NCBI RefSeq assembly: GCF_016900315.1
Contig: NZ_JACSNQ010000001.1
Span: forward strand, 124,001-188,000
DNA length: 64,000 nt
Direction of reading: 5' to 3'
From: Olsenella profusa
GTDB taxonomy: Bacteria; Actinomycetota; Coriobacteriia; Coriobacteriales; Atopobiaceae
The notes under the pieces are model-generated. The model was not told the DNA's origin, searched no databases, and saw only the letters and a program-made list of their open reading frames with translations. This document shows, piece after piece, positions 63,928 through 64,000 of the stretch (positions within the stretch are counted from its first letter, which is position 1; each line of letters opens with the position of its first letter). The translations under genes were made by a program, and so were the position numbers.

Positions 63928-64000
63928 ATGCCCTCAACCCCGTTCGAGCTCGCCCGCGTCGCCGCGCTTGCGGCAGACTCCAAGAAGGCGGGAGACATCG
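63928..64000 (+). CDS. rsfS: Ribosomal silencing factor RsfS, N-terminus (cut by window edge)
   Basis: ATG at 63928 follows AAGGAGA and opens MPSTPFELARVAALAADSKK, then AGDI, before the window ends. The ALAADSKKAGDI stretch is the usual start of RsfS (Iojap), which binds L14 and blocks subunit joining. The position straight after nadD-yqeK supports the call. Confidence 0.85.
   Translation, partial: MPSTPFELARVAALAADSKKAGDI

Overview
The window is high-GC bacterial DNA with tightly packed, often translationally coupled genes. The gene set (ATP-dependent PEP carboxykinase, acetate kinase and phosphotransacetylase, catabolic arginine deiminase genes, UDP-galactopyranose mutase, a CtpE-like P-type ATPase, an mre/rod block running into rplU-rpmA-obgE-proBA-nadD-rsfS) suggests a fermentative actinobacterium. 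I favour Coriobacteriia, perhaps Atopobiaceae such as Olsenella; this is inference from content and style, not from a marker gene search. No phage, insertion sequence, CRISPR array or plasmid gene was seen. Both window ends cut a gene.

Layout. 0-9 kb: a partial acidic CDS, Nudix hydrolase and acyl-ACP thioesterase (-), an oxidoreductase, a lipid kinase, RNase D, a membrane zinc peptidase coupled to exonuclease VII (xseA-xseB), a HIT protein and ackA. 9.1-10.3 kb: a gene-poor island with a bipartite repeat family and the collapsed remains of an amino-acid ABC transporter. 10.3-19.4 kb: GNAT and mutarotase genes, pckA, pta, glf plus a family 2 glycosyltransferase, a P1 peptidase coupled to maf, and ferredoxin. 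19.8-26.3 kb: an RNA uracil-5-methyltransferase coupled to a long polyphosphate kinase, then arcA-arcB. 26.8-28.6 kb: trpS and 5-formyl-THF cyclo-ligase.

28.6-39.6 kb holds an aromatic amino acid block on the minus strand: aroF-tyrA-aroB-aroA-aroC-pheA-aroEK, then, after an oppositely oriented mannose-6-phosphate isomerase gene, an unusual PTS EIIB-type II dehydroquinase fusion. Together these encode every step from DAHP to chorismate and on to prephenate-derived phenylpyruvate and hydroxyphenylpyruvate. A tRNA-Arg(CCG) follows. 40.2-45.3 kb: a P-type ATPase overlapping an aconitase gene. 45.3-64 kb is one long plus-strand run: zinc-ribbon membrane protein, cyclophilin, TPR membrane protein, mreB-mreC-mreD-PBP2-rodA (cell shape), a DUF697-like protein, a radical SAM protein with its DUF2344 partner, rplU, rpmA, obgE, proB, proA, nadD, yqeK and the start of rsfS.

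The most striking non-gene signal is a dispersed DNA word, GGTTCTTCTCGCC. Its 12-base form GTYCTTCTCGCC occurs 24 times on the two strands, twelve times between genes and otherwise inside genes, where it is often read as GEKN/GEKD at protein ends or in loops. It resembles DNA uptake or genome-architecture sequences in density and placement. Several of the same intergenic islands also carry arrays of about 19-25 bp bipartite repeats, usually forward copies followed by reverse copies; one family is shared by two loci 17 kb apart. I know of no description of either.
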